The notes under the pieces: model-generated
Databases searched by the model: none
Told to the model about the DNA's origin: nothing
Seen by the model: the letters and a program-made list of their open reading frames with translations, nothing else
Translations under genes and position numbers: made by a program
Shown: piece after piece, positions 15,643 through 25,024 of the stretch
Layout of the letters: every line of letters starts with the position of its first letter
Position numbering within the stretch: position 1 is the stretch's first letter
Assembly (NCBI GenBank): GCA_963752815.1
Contig: CAVVZI010000015.1
Coordinates: forward strand, 372,001-436,000
DNA length: 64,000 bases
Source: Sva-07 sp963752815
GTDB taxonomy: Bacteria; Actinomycetota; Acidimicrobiia; Acidimicrobiales; Ilumatobacteraceae
Direction: 5' to 3'

Positions 15643-17604
15643 TCAGTCGTGGATCCACACGGTGGAGCCGAGCGGCAGCAGATCCTGGCCCCAGATCAGG
15701 TCCATCACCGGGTTGACCACCCGGACGCAGCCGTGTGAGGCCGGAAAGTTCGGCACCTTCGGTGCGCCGTGGATGGCCACACCGCCGACGATGAACTTCG
15801 GACGGTAGAGCGATCCGAGGTCGCCTTCGTAGCGCACGACGTCGCTCTGCCGGTAGGTCCGGAACGTGCCGGTCGGTGTGATGGCGACGCCGATGACGCG
15901 GTTGCCGGCGGCCTTCTGGTCTTCCTCGTCGTAGCTCTTGCCGTTGCCGGTGGAGACGTTCCAGATGTACTTCAGCTGCCCGTTCTGGATGAGGTAGGCG
16001 ATCTGCTTGCCCTTGTCGACCTCGAGCAGCGTGCCCGAGTCGCGCCCTGCCGCGGGACGGCAGAATTGTGTGTTCAGCGCGACGGCCGTCGCGTTGTCGA
16101 CCACGGTGGTGGCGGGCAGGCCGCTCCACTTCTGGAATGCCATCACGGCCTGTGTGGTGGTGAGGCCGTACACGCCGTCGGCGGCCTGCACCCAGAAGCC
16201 CAGCGCGGTGAGGCGGTTCTGCAGATCGGCGACGGCAGCGCGGGACGACCCGGAGATGATCGGGCCGACCGGGGAGGTGGCGAAGCCGACCGCGGGCGTG
16301 CTGCACGTGGGCACCGGCGAGTTGACCGGCGCCCCGAACGGTGCCGGTGCGGCGGCGCCGATGAAGTATCCGGCGAGGTCGGCGAGCAGGTTGCCGCCCG
16401 CCTCCGTGAACATCGAGAACCCACGGCTCGACACGGGCACGATGGCGTGGTTGGCGAGCACCTGCGCCGGGCGGACGACGTTCATCGTCGACGTGGTCGG
16501 CTTCGCACCGGGCGCCACGGCGCCGGCGGTGCCCACGCTGATGAAGCCGGGAACGAGCGTGTCGACGCTCGTGGCATTGAGCACGACGGCAGCGACGTCG
16601 GGTCGCCCGATCGCCGGGTTCGCGGCCACGGGCACCTCGAAGGTCCAGCCCGGCTGCGCACGCGTGGTGCCGCCGAGCGGGTTGAGCGCGGGAACGCGGG
16701 TGTCGACGATGCGCGTCGGTGAGGTCATCGGCACGAAGAGCCCGGCGGTGTCGGCCGGTGCCGCGCTCCCCGTGTACGTCCCGACCACGTCGATGATCAG
16801 GTCGCCGCCGGCTTCGGAGAAGATCGTGATGCCACCGGCAGGATCGACGGTGACGATGGCCTGGTTGGCCGCGACGGACGGGAAGCCGGCAGGCGAGTTG
16901 AGGTTCGAGGTCGCCGGCTGAACGCCACCCTGCGGGTACACCTGCCAGTAGCCGGGAGACCCGGTGACGGCCGTGAGGTTGACGGCGACGGCGCTGGCGC
17001 CCGCCGCCCCCGGCACGGTGAAGTTCCGGGCCTCGCCGGCCCGGAACGTGCTGACGTTGCGGGTGTCGAGCACCCGCGTGGGCGCGGCCAGTGGCTGGAA
17101 CCGGCCGGCGGTGGCGATGTCGGCCGCCGTGTAGTACCCGAGCAGGTCGACGATGACGTTGCCCCCGGCACTGCTGTACACGTCGACCACACCGTCGGCA
17201 CCGACCGGGACGGTCACGAGGTTCGGGATCACGTCGCGGGCCATCGATCGCAACTCGTCGACGTTCAGGTTCGACGCCTCGGGGCGAGCGCTGGTGTGGG
17301 GCCACACGGTCCAGTAGCCGGTACCGGCGGGGCCGGTGACCGTGAGGTTGAGCACGGCGGCGACCACGGTGCCCGGCGCCGGCAAGGGCGCGGCGCCGGT
17401 GACGCTGACCGATACCGATCCACCGGCCGGCACGGCCGTCGCGAGCCGGGTGTCGAGGAGCCGTTGCGCGGTCGGCATGGCGACGAAGGCGCTCGTCGCG
17501 TTCGCCGCGGATGCCACCGATCCGGGCAGGGCCGTCGTCGTGATCGCCGCGCCGGCGATGATCGCGCCGAACAGAGCCCCCGAGAGAAGTCGCCGAAAAC
17601 GCAT
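15643..17604 (-). CDS. secreted L,D-transpeptidase with tandem surface domains and peptidoglycan-binding domain
   Basis: 653 residues with an N-terminal signal peptide (about 1-35). Three repeats follow of an unnamed surface domain (about 40-180, 185-310, 310-440), each with a R-[IVL]-[LV]-DTR start, a VLN-[LA]-T strand and a GGN-[VL]-[IL]-D-[LV] xGY end. Then comes a peptidoglycan-binding domain (about 455-520: VADLQNRLTALGFWVQAADGVYG) and a YkuD catalytic domain (about 530-653) with GVAIHGAP and the catalytic SHGCVRV. It makes 3-3 cross-links in peptidoglycan. The tail carries the complete catalytic motif, so it should be active. Confidence 0.88.
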   Translation of the reverse strand: MRFRRLLSGALFGAIIAGAAITTTALPGSVASAANATSAFVAMPTAQRLLDTRLATAVPAGGSVSVSVTGAAPLPAPGTVVAAVLNLTVTGPAGTGYWTVWPHTSARPEASNLNVDELRSMARDVIPNLVTVPVGADGVVDVYSSAGGNVIVDLLGYYTAADIATAGRFQPLAAPTRVLDTRNVSTFRAGEARNFTVPGAAGASAVAVNLTAVTGSPGYWQVYPQGGVQPATSNLNSPAGFPSVAANQAIVTVDPAGGITIFSEAGGDLIIDVVGTYTGSAAPADTAGLFVPMTSPTRIVDTRVPALNPLGGTTRAQPGWTFEVPVAANPAIGRPDVAAVVLNATSVDTLVPGFISVGTAGAVAPGAKPTTSTMNVVRPAQVLANHAIVPVSSRGFSMFTEAGGNLLADLAGYFIGAAAPAPFGAPVNSPVPTCSTPAVGFATSPVGPIISGSSRAAVADLQNRLTALGFWVQAADGVYGLTTTQAVMAFQKWSGLPATTVVDNATAVALNTQFCRPAAGRDSGTLLEVDKGKQIAYLIQNGQLKYIWNVSTGNGKSYDEEDQKAAGNRVIGVAITPTGTFRTYRQSDVVRYEGDLGSLYRPKFIVGGVAIHGAPKVPNFPASHGCVRVVNPVMDLIWGQDLLPLGSTVWIHD

Positions 17605-17610
17605 GTGACC

Positions 17611-17616
17611 AGGCTA
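17611..17616 (-). promoter_or_regulatory. -10 box (TAGCCT) for the L,D-transpeptidase
   Basis: Minus-strand TAGCCT, 6 nt before the ATG at 17604; leaderless geometry. Confidence 0.5.
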
Positions 17617-17668
17617 GAGGCCCGCTCGCTCGACCACATGTTCGGGTGCGATCAACGCGACCGCACGA

Positions 17669-19468
17669 TCAGAGGGACTGCAGGTAGGACCGCCACCCAC
17701 GGAACCGCGTGATGTCGGTCGCGCGCTCGATCCCTACCGGTTCGCACACGAACCCGTTCACCCACGCGCCATCCGCGAGTTCGAGCTTGCCGATGGCGAG
17801 CGGGGCGGGGACACCGTCGACGAACGACCCGAACTGGTCGATCGGCATGTCCCACACCTCGACCTCGATCGCTGCCCCGTCGTCGTCCACGCGGACGAGT
17901 CCGGGCTTGGGCGGCGTCGTGTCGGCGAGCGCCACGAGCCGGTACCGCGGCGCCGTGGTCGTGCGCGCCGCGAGTCGGGCGCCGCGTTCGACCAGTTGGT
18001 GGTTGAGGGGCTGGCCGGCGAGGTGGGCCCCGACCACCGCCAGCGGCACCGATGCGGCCGGCTCGATCACGAGGGGAGCATCGGACGACCCGATGCGGGA
18101 TCCGGTCGCGCCGAGCGTCCGGTCGACCATCCGTTGGTAGCGGTCGGCGAGGTCGAGCAGGAACCAGTCGGAGCAGGCCGGCGCCACCAGGGTGAAGCCG
18201 ACAGGGAGCCCGGAGGCGAGCAGGCCGCCCGGGACGGCGACGGCGCACAGGTCGAGCAGGTTGACGAACGTCGAGAACATCCCGAGCCTGGCGTTGATCC
18301 CGATCGGGTCGGCCTCGACGGCCACCAGCGTCGGGACCGTCGGCACCGACGGCACGACGATCGCATCGACGTCGACCCACACGGTCGCCGCCTGCCGTGC
18401 CAGCTCGCGTCGGCGGTACTCCGCCCGGAACATGTCGGTCGCGCTGAACCGTCGTGCACCGCTGATGATGTCGCGGGTGATCGGGTGGACGTCGGCCGCA
18501 TGGGCGTCGATGAACTCGCCGACGGTGGCGTCACGTTCGGCGAGCCACGGCCCGTCGTAGAGAAGGTCGCCCACGTCGAGGAACGGGCCGACATCGACCT
18601 GGCGCAGTCGCACGCCGAGGTGGGCGAGTTCCTTCAGCTGCACCTCGAACATCTCGGCGATCTCCGGATCGCACCGCTCCAGGATCGAGTCGTCGGGAAT
18701 CCCGAGGACGATGTCGTCCGGTGCTGCAACCGCGCGCTGCCGCCGGGCCCCGATCGGCCGCGAGTAGATGTCGGCTTCGTCGGGGTGGGCCATCGAGGCG
18801 AGCACGAGCGCCGCGTCGCGGGCGGTCAGGGCGAACACCGACACGCAGTCGAGCGACCGGCAGGCGGGGACCACCCCCTTGGTGCTCACCAACCCGTGGG
18901 TGGGCTTGCAACCGATGATGTTGCCGAACGCGGCGGGCACCCGACCCGACCCTGCGGTGTCGGTGCCGAGGGCGAACGGGACGATGCCGGTGGCGACCGC
19001 GACGCCCGACCCGGAACTCGACCCGCCGGGCACGACCGCGGAATCGAACGGGTTGCGCGGCGTGCCGTAGGGCGACCGCGTCCCGACCAGGCCGGTGGCG
19101 AACTGGTCGAGGTTCGTCTTCCCGATCACGATCGCGCCCGCCGCGGTCAGGTGATCCACCGCCGCGGCCGACACCGCGGGCACCGAACCGAACGCCGGGC
19201 ATCCGGCCGTGGTCTCGATCCCGGCGACATCGATGTTGTCCTTGACGGCGAACGGGACACCGCCGAGCGGGCCGCTGGGAGACACCGCTGCGACGCGGTC
19301 GGCATCCGCCCGGATGCGCTCGGGGTCGGGGTCACCGATCCACACCGCTCGATCGCCACTGGCGACGAGGCGCGCCAAGGTCGAGTCGATCACCTCCCGC
19401 GGCGAGAACCGGCGGGACCGATAGCCGTCGAGCAGCCCGGTGATCGTGTAGGGGATGTCGTCGCTCAC
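17669..19468 (-). CDS. atzF: allophanate hydrolase
   Basis: 599 residues. The amidase-signature domain (about 1-440) has the Ser-cisSer-Lys triad: K76 in FAVKDNID, Ser at 150-151 in PGGSSSGSG, and nucleophile S174 in TDTAGSGRVPA. The C-terminal domain (about 460-599), with LNHQLVERGARLAARTTTAPRYRLVAL and the end RFRGWRSYL, is specific to allophanate hydrolases and removes other amidases from consideration. It converts allophanate to ammonia and CO2, the step after biuret hydrolysis. Its ATG overlaps the stop of the biuret-hydrolase-like gene, so the two are co-translated. Confidence 0.93.
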   Translation of the reverse strand: MSDDIPYTITGLLDGYRSRRFSPREVIDSTLARLVASGDRAVWIGDPDPERIRADADRVAAVSPSGPLGGVPFAVKDNIDVAGIETTAGCPAFGSVPAVSAAAVDHLTAAGAIVIGKTNLDQFATGLVGTRSPYGTPRNPFDSAVVPGGSSSGSGVAVATGIVPFALGTDTAGSGRVPAAFGNIIGCKPTHGLVSTKGVVPACRSLDCVSVFALTARDAALVLASMAHPDEADIYSRPIGARRQRAVAAPDDIVLGIPDDSILERCDPEIAEMFEVQLKELAHLGVRLRQVDVGPFLDVGDLLYDGPWLAERDATVGEFIDAHAADVHPITRDIISGARRFSATDMFRAEYRRRELARQAATVWVDVDAIVVPSVPTVPTLVAVEADPIGINARLGMFSTFVNLLDLCAVAVPGGLLASGLPVGFTLVAPACSDWFLLDLADRYQRMVDRTLGATGSRIGSSDAPLVIEPAASVPLAVVGAHLAGQPLNHQLVERGARLAARTTTAPRYRLVALADTTPPKPGLVRVDDDGAAIEVEVWDMPIDQFGSFVDGVPAPLAIGKLELADGAWVNGFVCEPVGIERATDITRFRGWRSYLQSL

Positions 19469-20211
19469 GCGCCGAGCGACGCGAGCAGCGCCGACGAGTG
19501 GGCGACCGCGCCGAACACACCCCCCTGCATCGTGACCATCTTCAATGCCGCCTGGTAGTTGCCCGGGTCCGTGGCGCCTGTGCAGTCACTGAGCAGCAGG
19601 CATTCGTACCCCCGATCATTGGCCTCGCGCATCGTGGTGTGGACGCACACGTCGGTCGTGATGCCGGTCAGGATGATGTGCGTGATACCCGCGTTCCGCA
19701 GCACGAGGTCGAGTTGCGTGGCGTAGAACGCACCCTTGCCCGGCTTGTCGATGATCGGTTCGCCGGCGATCGGCGCCACCTCGGGCACGATGTCCCAGCC
19801 CGGCTCGCCCCGCACGAGGATGCGACCGCACGGGCCGGCGTCGCCGATCCCCGCACCGATGCGCCGCGAACGCCAGAGCTTGTTGGGCGGCAGGTCGGAG
19901 AGGTCGGGCTCGTGGCCTTCTCGGGTGTGGATCACCAACATGCCGACGGCCCGCGCCGCCTCGAGCACACGGGCGGTGGGCTCGAGCCCGGCCCGGGTCA
20001 GGTTCAGGTCGTAGCCCATCGCGTCGACATAGCCGCCCGGACCGCAGAAGTCGGTCTGCCAGTCGATGTTGATCAGCGCGGTGCGCTTGGGCTCGATCAC
20101 CCCGTCGTACGGCCACGTGTACGGGTCGGCCTCGATCGCGGCGTAACCCACGCCGACGGGAGCGGAGGTCGGGGTGCTGTCGATGGCGGTGCTCGTGTCG
20201 GTAGCGGTCAC
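19465..20211 (-). CDS. biuH: isochorismatase-family amidohydrolase, probable biuret hydrolase
   Basis: 248 residues with the complete cysteine-hydrolase triad: D50 in TALINIDWQTDF, K156 in IIDKPGKGAFY, and C189 in ITTDVCVHTTMREANDRGYECLLL. The fit to biuret hydrolase (cytoplasmic, biuret to allophanate plus ammonia) comes from family resemblance and from allophanate hydrolase overlapping it downstream. Triuret hydrolase or a related ureide hydrolase is the alternative. GTG start at 20211, preceded by GGAAGGAACC as a ribosome-binding site. A diverged paralogue precedes it by 29 nt. Confidence 0.82.
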   Translation of the reverse strand: MTATDTSTAIDSTPTSAPVGVGYAAIEADPYTWPYDGVIEPKRTALINIDWQTDFCGPGGYVDAMGYDLNLTRAGLEPTARVLEAARAVGMLVIHTREGHEPDLSDLPPNKLWRSRRIGAGIGDAGPCGRILVRGEPGWDIVPEVAPIAGEPIIDKPGKGAFYATQLDLVLRNAGITHIILTGITTDVCVHTTMREANDRGYECLLLSDCTGATDPGNYQAALKMVTMQGGVFGAVAHSSALLASLGA

Positions 20212-20240
20212 GGGGTGGTTCCTTCCGGTGGATTGCGGGT

Positions 20241-20846
20241 TCAGCGCGCGAGCGCGGCGAGGACAGGATCGGTGAGTCCGACGGCTCCGAAGATGCCGCC
20301 CGACATCTCGACCATCGAGACGGCGTTCGGCACGGCGTCGGGATCGAGCGGTGCACAGGCGTCGACGACGAGCAGGCACTCGAAGCCGCGGTCGTTGGCG
20401 CTGCGCATCGTGGAGTGCACGGTCGTCTCGAGCCCGAGCCCGACGAGCAGCAGGAGATCGGTGCGGCGCGAACGCAACACCGGATCGAGCGGGCTGCCGT
20501 AGAAGGCATCGATGCCGGCCGCGGTGACAACACTCGATCCGGCGATTGTTGGAACCGAGCCGGCGGTCGGATCGAACGAACGCCGCGACCTCGACGGACC
20601 GGCGTGGTCGATCGTGATCACCGTGTCGACCGATTCGGCGAGCCGCCGGATCCGGTCGACCACGGCTGCCGGGTCGTGGCAGCGCGCCCACCACTCGTCG
20701 TTCCACCCGGCGACGATCAGTGCGGTTCGCTCGGGGGACAGTGCGCCGTCGTAGGGCCACGGATAGGGCGTGGTGCCGGCGACGAGACCGGCGGTCGGCT
20801 CACTGTCCGCTGCCTGCGCGGCGCCCAGTGTCTGTGCGGTGGTCAT
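20241..20846 (-). CDS. isochorismatase-family paralogue lacking all three catalytic residues (pseudoenzyme)
   Basis: 201 residues that align end to end with the neighbouring hydrolase (WPYDGALSPERTALI, VHSTMRSANDRGFECLLVVDA, SGGIFGAVG). The catalytic Asp is replaced by G47 (VAGWNDEW), the Lys by A109 (VVTAAGIDAFY) and the Cys by T142 (GLGLETTVHST). The fold is well kept and the frame is intact, so it is a maintained protein, not a decayed gene. A structural or regulatory partner of the active copy is the natural inference. ATG at 20846 overlaps the upstream hydrolase stop. Confidence 0.85.
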   Translation of the reverse strand: MTTAQTLGAAQAADSEPTAGLVAGTTPYPWPYDGALSPERTALIVAGWNDEWWARCHDPAAVVDRIRRLAESVDTVITIDHAGPSRSRRSFDPTAGSVPTIAGSSVVTAAGIDAFYGSPLDPVLRSRRTDLLLLVGLGLETTVHSTMRSANDRGFECLLVVDACAPLDPDAVPNAVSMVEMSGGIFGAVGLTDPVLAALAR

Positions 20847-21674
20847 GTGATCGCCTCGATGAGTTCTGCGAATGCGGTGGGTGCCTCCACCTGGGGAAGA
20901 TGGCCGACGCCCGGGATCACGTGGACCGAGCCGTGCAACAGTTCCGCGGCCCGCCGTGCCGCGTCGTGACGCACGGCCGGCGACCGCTCGCCGACGGTGA
21001 TCACGACCCGCACCGCACCATCGGGCGGGACGGGACGCGGCTCGAAGCGGGCGAATCGCGGCACCTCGCACGCGATCAGTGCGGATCGGGCCTCGACCGC
21101 GGCGCGGCCCTCGGGACCGAGCATCCGCCATCCATCGGGACCGACGAGTCCGGTCATGTACTCGAGGGCGCGATCGCGTAGTCCATCAGCATCGAATAGT
21201 CCATCAGCATCGAATAGCCCATCGACATCGTCTTGCCCGTCGTGTGGGGCGGTCGGCGAGGCGGTCCGCACCGCGCCGGATCATGGCGTGGAGCTCGGGG
21301 GCGGCCGAGCCGACGAGCGGTTCGTGCAGGACGGCCACGGCGATGCCGGCGGGCCGTCGCGTGGCGGCGATCACGCCCAGCGTGGCGCCGCCGCTGACCC
21401 CGACCCAGGCCGCCGGACGCCGATCGCCGGTCGACGCCACGTGCGGGTCGACCTCGTCGGTGAGTTGGTCGATCCCTTCGAGGACGAGGTCGACTTGGGC
21501 TTCGAGATCCATGGCGTGTTCGCCCCGCCCGTATCCAGGGCGAACGACGCCGTGAACCCGCCGACCGGCCGCGCTGAGCGCTGCCCGGGTGGCCGCAAAC
21601 GACTCGGGTCCGACCCCGACGCCGTGCACGAGCACGACATCGGGGCGGTCATCGGAGTCGGAGAGCGGACACAT
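20843..21674 (-). CDS. alpha/beta hydrolase; one-base frameshift in this sequence
   Basis: The first part (PDVVLVHGVGVGPESF, HGVVRPGYGRG, and the nucleophile elbow GVSGGATLG about residue 92-100) and the second part (MTGLVGPDGW, then HGSVHVIPGVGHLPQVEAPTAFAELI with the catalytic His) are in neighbouring frames. An extra C in the CC at 21271-21272 explains it; corrected length is about 276. The second part includes an in-frame 18-bp tandem repeat (GLFDAD twice). Likely an esterase or amidase serving the same catabolic operon; substrate unknown. Start ATG 21674. Confidence 0.75.
21180..21230. repeat. 18-bp tandem repeat inside the hydrolase gene
   Basis: Two perfect copies (21180-21197 and 21198-21215) plus a diverged partial third. 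Because the unit is 18 bp, copy changes keep the frame and add or remove six residues (GLFDAD on the coding strand). Confidence 0.8.
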
Positions 21675-21700
21675 ATCGGCGAGGTTGTGGAGATTTCCGG

Positions 21701-22900
21701 TCAGCTCGTCGAGCCGGTGACCCCGTTGACGAAGAAGTCCATCTGCTCGATGTCGGCGTAGGTCGGTGTCTCGCCCTCTGCCCACACGGTGTCGCCGTCC
21801 TGGTTGACGACCGGGCCCGTGAACGGTGAGCCGCCCGCCGTGAACGACTCCTTGGCGGCGTCGATCAGTGCGATCGTCTCGGGCGTGACCATCTTCCCGA
21901 AAGCCGACTGGATGAAGGGGTTGTCGCCGGTCTGCAGGCCGACGCGATAGTCGCCGTTGTACGGGCTGGCGGCGAACTTGCCGTCGATCACCGTCTGCAC
22001 GATGTCGGTGTACAGGGCCGTCCAGTCCCATTCCGAGCCGGTGATCCAGCCGGTGGGGGCGAGTGCGGATGCATCGGCGTGGTAGCCGACCGAGTTCACG
22101 CCGGCGGCCTCGGCGGCCTCGACGATCGTCTTCGTGCAGTCCTGGTGCTGGGTGATGACGTCGGCGCCCTCGTCGATCAGGGTCTGCGCCGCCTGGGCCT
22201 GCAGCGCCGGATCACACCAACTGCCCGTCGACACGGCGATCGTCTCGATGTCGGGATTCACCGACTGCGCGCCGAGGGTGAAGGCATTGATGTTCGCCAG
22301 CGTCTGCGGGATCGGGAAGGCATAGACGTAGCCGAGCTTGCCGGTCTTGCTCACCTGACCAGCGGCGATTCCCGCCGTGTACACCGGCTCGTACACGGTG
22401 CCGAAGTACGTGCCCATGTTGTCGAGCTTCGGTTCGGTCTCGAGGCCGCCCTGATGGACGAACACCACGTCGGGGTTCTTCGCCGCGAGGTTCTCCGCGA
22501 ACTCGAGGTGGCCGAAGCTCGTGGCGAAGATCAGGTCCGCTCCCTTGTCGATCATGTCCTGCATCACCGCTTCGGACTCCGCGGTCTCGGGCACGTTCTC
22601 GGCCTGGAGCACCGTGAGGTCGCCGAATGCCGACTTGACGGCCTCGCTCCCCGCGTACGCGGCCTGGTTGTATCCGAAGTCGTCCTTCGGCCCGACGAAG
22701 ATGAAGCCGACGGTGTCGACGGCGCCCGTGCTGGCCGGAGCGGCACTGCCGCCTTCTGCGGCAGTCGCGCCGGGAGCAGTCGAATCGGCGGGGGCACTCG
22801 TGTCACCGCCGGTGTCGTCGTCGGAGCCACAGGCAGCGGCCACCAGGGCCAGTGCGAGCAGCGCCGGGACCACGGCGGCTCGGGTACGTCGGATCTTCAT
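21701..22900 (-). CDS. BMP-family ABC transporter substrate-binding lipoprotein
   Basis: 399 residues. The signal peptide ends in a lipobox (LALALVAAAC), followed by an acidic Ser/Thr linker, then the BMP (PnrA/Med) domain: VGFIFVGPKDDFGYNQAAYAG, GADLIFATSFGH and the GWITGSEWDWTALYTDIVQ hinge. This family binds nucleosides or related heterocycles outside the membrane. ATG at 22900 is chosen for its strong GGAGGAGAA ribosome-binding site; an upstream in-frame ATG at 22966 is less likely. It works with the two permeases and ATPase upstream in the same operon. Confidence 0.92.
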   Translation of the reverse strand: MKIRRTRAAVVPALLALALVAAACGSDDDTGGDTSAPADSTAPGATAAEGGSAAPASTGAVDTVGFIFVGPKDDFGYNQAAYAGSEAVKSAFGDLTVLQAENVPETAESEAVMQDMIDKGADLIFATSFGHLEFAENLAAKNPDVVFVHQGGLETEPKLDNMGTYFGTVYEPVYTAGIAAGQVSKTGKLGYVYAFPIPQTLANINAFTLGAQSVNPDIETIAVSTGSWCDPALQAQAAQTLIDEGADVITQHQDCTKTIVEAAEAAGVNSVGYHADASALAPTGWITGSEWDWTALYTDIVQTVIDGKFAASPYNGDYRVGLQTGDNPFIQSAFGKMVTPETIALIDAAKESFTAGGSPFTGPVVNQDGDTVWAEGETPTYADIEQMDFFVNGVTGSTS

Positions 22901-22997
22901 GGTTCTCCTCCATCGGGGGTTTGGCATCGGGGGGTTGACATTGTGGGGTTGGTTCCGCGCGTTCACGGTTGTTCGGCGGTGGGTTTGACCGGGGCGG

Positions 22998-23891
22998 CTA
23001 GAAGACCCGGCTGAGCGACTCGGGCGCGTCGTGGGCTCGATGCCGGCTCAGCGCGGCGAGGATCACGATCACCGTCAGGTACGGCACCGCCTGCAGCAGG
23101 TACTGGGAGACGTCGGTGCCGCGGGCCTGCAGTTGCAGCTGCAGCGCGATCGCACCGCTGAACAGGTAGGCCCCGATGATCGCCTTCAGGGGGTCCCAGG
23201 CGGCGAAGATCACGAGCGACACGGCCACGAAGCCGCGGCCCACCGTCATGTTCTCCGACCAGTTCAACGTGAACGCGGTCGACAGCTGGGCGCCGCCGAT
23301 ACCGGCGAGCGAGCCGCCGAGCACCGTGGCGAGATAGCGGATCTGGGTGGCCGACATGCCGTAGGCGACGAGCACCTCCGGGCGTTCGCCGGCGGCGCGC
23401 ACCATGAGGCCGAACCGGGTGCGGAACAGCACGAGCCATGCCAGCGGGCCGGAGATGATCGCGATGTAGGTCAGCGGATCGTGGTTGAAGAGGATCGGGC
23501 CGATGAACGGAATGTCCGACAGCACCGGGATCGGCACGGCGGCGAAGGCGTTCACGCCCTGGCCGACGTAGTCCTGCCCGAACAGTGCCGTGAGGCCGAT
23601 GCCGAGGAAGGTGACGACGAGTCCGGTGGCGATCTGGTTGGCGCCTCGTGTCAGCACCATGAACGCGTGGACGAGTGCGAGCGCCGCACCGGCGACGGCA
23701 CCGGCGAGGGCGCCGAGCCAGACACTGCCCGACTCGATCCCGACGATGTAGGCGGTGAGGGCGCCGGCGAGCATCGATCCCTCGGTCCCGAGGTTGATCA
23801 CCCCGGACCGCTCGGTGAACGTCTCGCCCACGACGGGGAAGAGGATCGAGGTACCGCCGGCGACGGCGCCCGTGAGGACCGCTTCGAGCAT
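22998..23891 (-). CDS. BMP-type ABC transporter permease (second permease)
   Basis: 297 residues, eight to ten hydrophobic segments, beginning EAVLTGAVAGGTSILFPVVGETFTERSGVINLGTEG. The GVINLGxEGxM motif marks the YufQ/NupQ-like inner-membrane permeases of nucleoside-type importers. Starts at an ATG overlapping the upstream permease stop region (23891). About 97 nt separate it from the binding-protein gene, which has its own strong ribosome-binding site. Confidence 0.92.
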   Translation of the reverse strand: MLEAVLTGAVAGGTSILFPVVGETFTERSGVINLGTEGSMLAGALTAYIVGIESGSVWLGALAGAVAGAALALVHAFMVLTRGANQIATGLVVTFLGIGLTALFGQDYVGQGVNAFAAVPIPVLSDIPFIGPILFNHDPLTYIAIISGPLAWLVLFRTRFGLMVRAAGERPEVLVAYGMSATQIRYLATVLGGSLAGIGGAQLSTAFTLNWSENMTVGRGFVAVSLVIFAAWDPLKAIIGAYLFSGAIALQLQLQARGTDVSQYLLQAVPYLTVIVILAALSRHRAHDAPESLSRVF

Positions 23892-25024
23892 CAGACTTCC
23901 TTCTTCCGGGCGAACCCGAGGACGGCGAGCAGGACGAGAGCCATCAACACGTTGACGGCGGCACCGGACAGGCCGGCGCTGATCTTCAGGCCGAAGCCGC
24001 CGACGGCGATCGCGGCGAGCGCCATCGACGACACGATCGACTTCAGCGGATGGTGTCGGGCGAGCCACGACGCGAGGAAGGCGATGTAGCCGTAGCCGGC
24101 CAACATGTCGGGCCGGAGCCGGGCCTCGACGCCGGTGACCTCCACCATGCCCGCCACTCCTGCCAGGGCGCCACCGACGAGCATCGCTGCCAAGGCGAGA
24201 CCCTCGACGCGGAATCCGGCGCGACGTGCCGCCTCGGGGTTGCCGCCGAGCACGCCCAGTCGGAAGCCCCAGGCGGTCGAACGGAGCAACCACCAGATCA
24301 CGAACGCCGCGAGGACCGCGAGGAGGATGCCCGAGTGCACCCGCTCGCCCCACAGGATCGGGAGGCGGCTCTTCGCGTCCAGTTCCTCGGAGAACGCCTG
24401 ACCCAACGACGCGGGGTCCTTCCAGCGCTCGAACACCAACCAGCTGAGCACGAGCCCGGCGACGTAGTTGAGCAGCAGCGACGTGATGGCCTCGTTGGCG
24501 TTGGTCGTGAGCCGGAGCAGGGCCGGGATCGCCGACCAGGCAGCACCCGCCGCGGCGCCCGCCAGTCCGACCAACACCAGTGTGACCGGTTGCGCCACGT
24601 TCCCGTCGAGGGCGAACGACATGCCGACGGCACCGATCGCACCCATCACCATCTGGCCCTGGCCGCCGATGTTGAACAGGCCGGCCCGGGCGGGGACGAC
24701 CACGGCGAGCGCACCCAGGAGCAACGGTGCGGTCCGGATCAGCGTCTCGCCGAGGCCGGTCGAGTCGCCGAACGCCGAGTCCCACATGGCGCGGAGCGCT
24801 TCGACGGGGTCGGCACCGCGGGCGGCCAGGAAGGCGGCGTAGATGAGCAGTGCGGCGCCGAGGGCGAGGGTCCAGCGGATGACTCCGGCGACCGGCCCGA
24901 CGTGGAGACGGCTCCGCCTGCTGTCGTCCGGCGCTGGCGTGCCGGCCGGGGCGGGCGCCGCATCGCTCGGTCCTGACTGTTGTTCGACGTCCTGTTCGAC
25001 GATGGCGTCGGGTACGGCGGTCAT
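23891..25024 (-). CDS. BMP-type ABC transporter permease (first permease)
   Basis: 377 residues. A Pro/Ala-rich cytoplasmic head of about 45 residues precedes ten hydrophobic helices. VPARAGLFNIGGQGQMVMGAIGA is the YufP/NupP-type motif. It pairs with the following permease to form the importer channel. The ATG overlaps the ATPase stop by 4 bp. Confidence 0.92.
   Translation of the reverse strand: MTAVPDAIVEQDVEQQSGPSDAAPAPAGTPAPDDSRRSRLHVGPVAGVIRWTLALGAALLIYAAFLAARGADPVEALRAMWDSAFGDSTGLGETLIRTAPLLLGALAVVVPARAGLFNIGGQGQMVMGAIGAVGMSFALDGNVAQPVTLVLVGLAGAAAGAAWSAIPALLRLTTNANEAITSLLLNYVAGLVLSWLVFERWKDPASLGQAFSEELDAKSRLPILWGERVHSGILLAVLAAFVIWWLLRSTAWGFRLGVLGGNPEAARRAGFRVEGLALAAMLVGGALAGVAGMVEVTGVEARLRPDMLAGYGYIAFLASWLARHHPLKSIVSSMALAAIAVGGFGLKISAGLSGAAVNVLMALVLLAVLGFARKKEV

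Noticed and set aside
20241..20846. Triuret hydrolase paired with biuret hydrolase
   Set aside because: The known pair consists of two active enzymes; this copy lacks all three catalytic residues.
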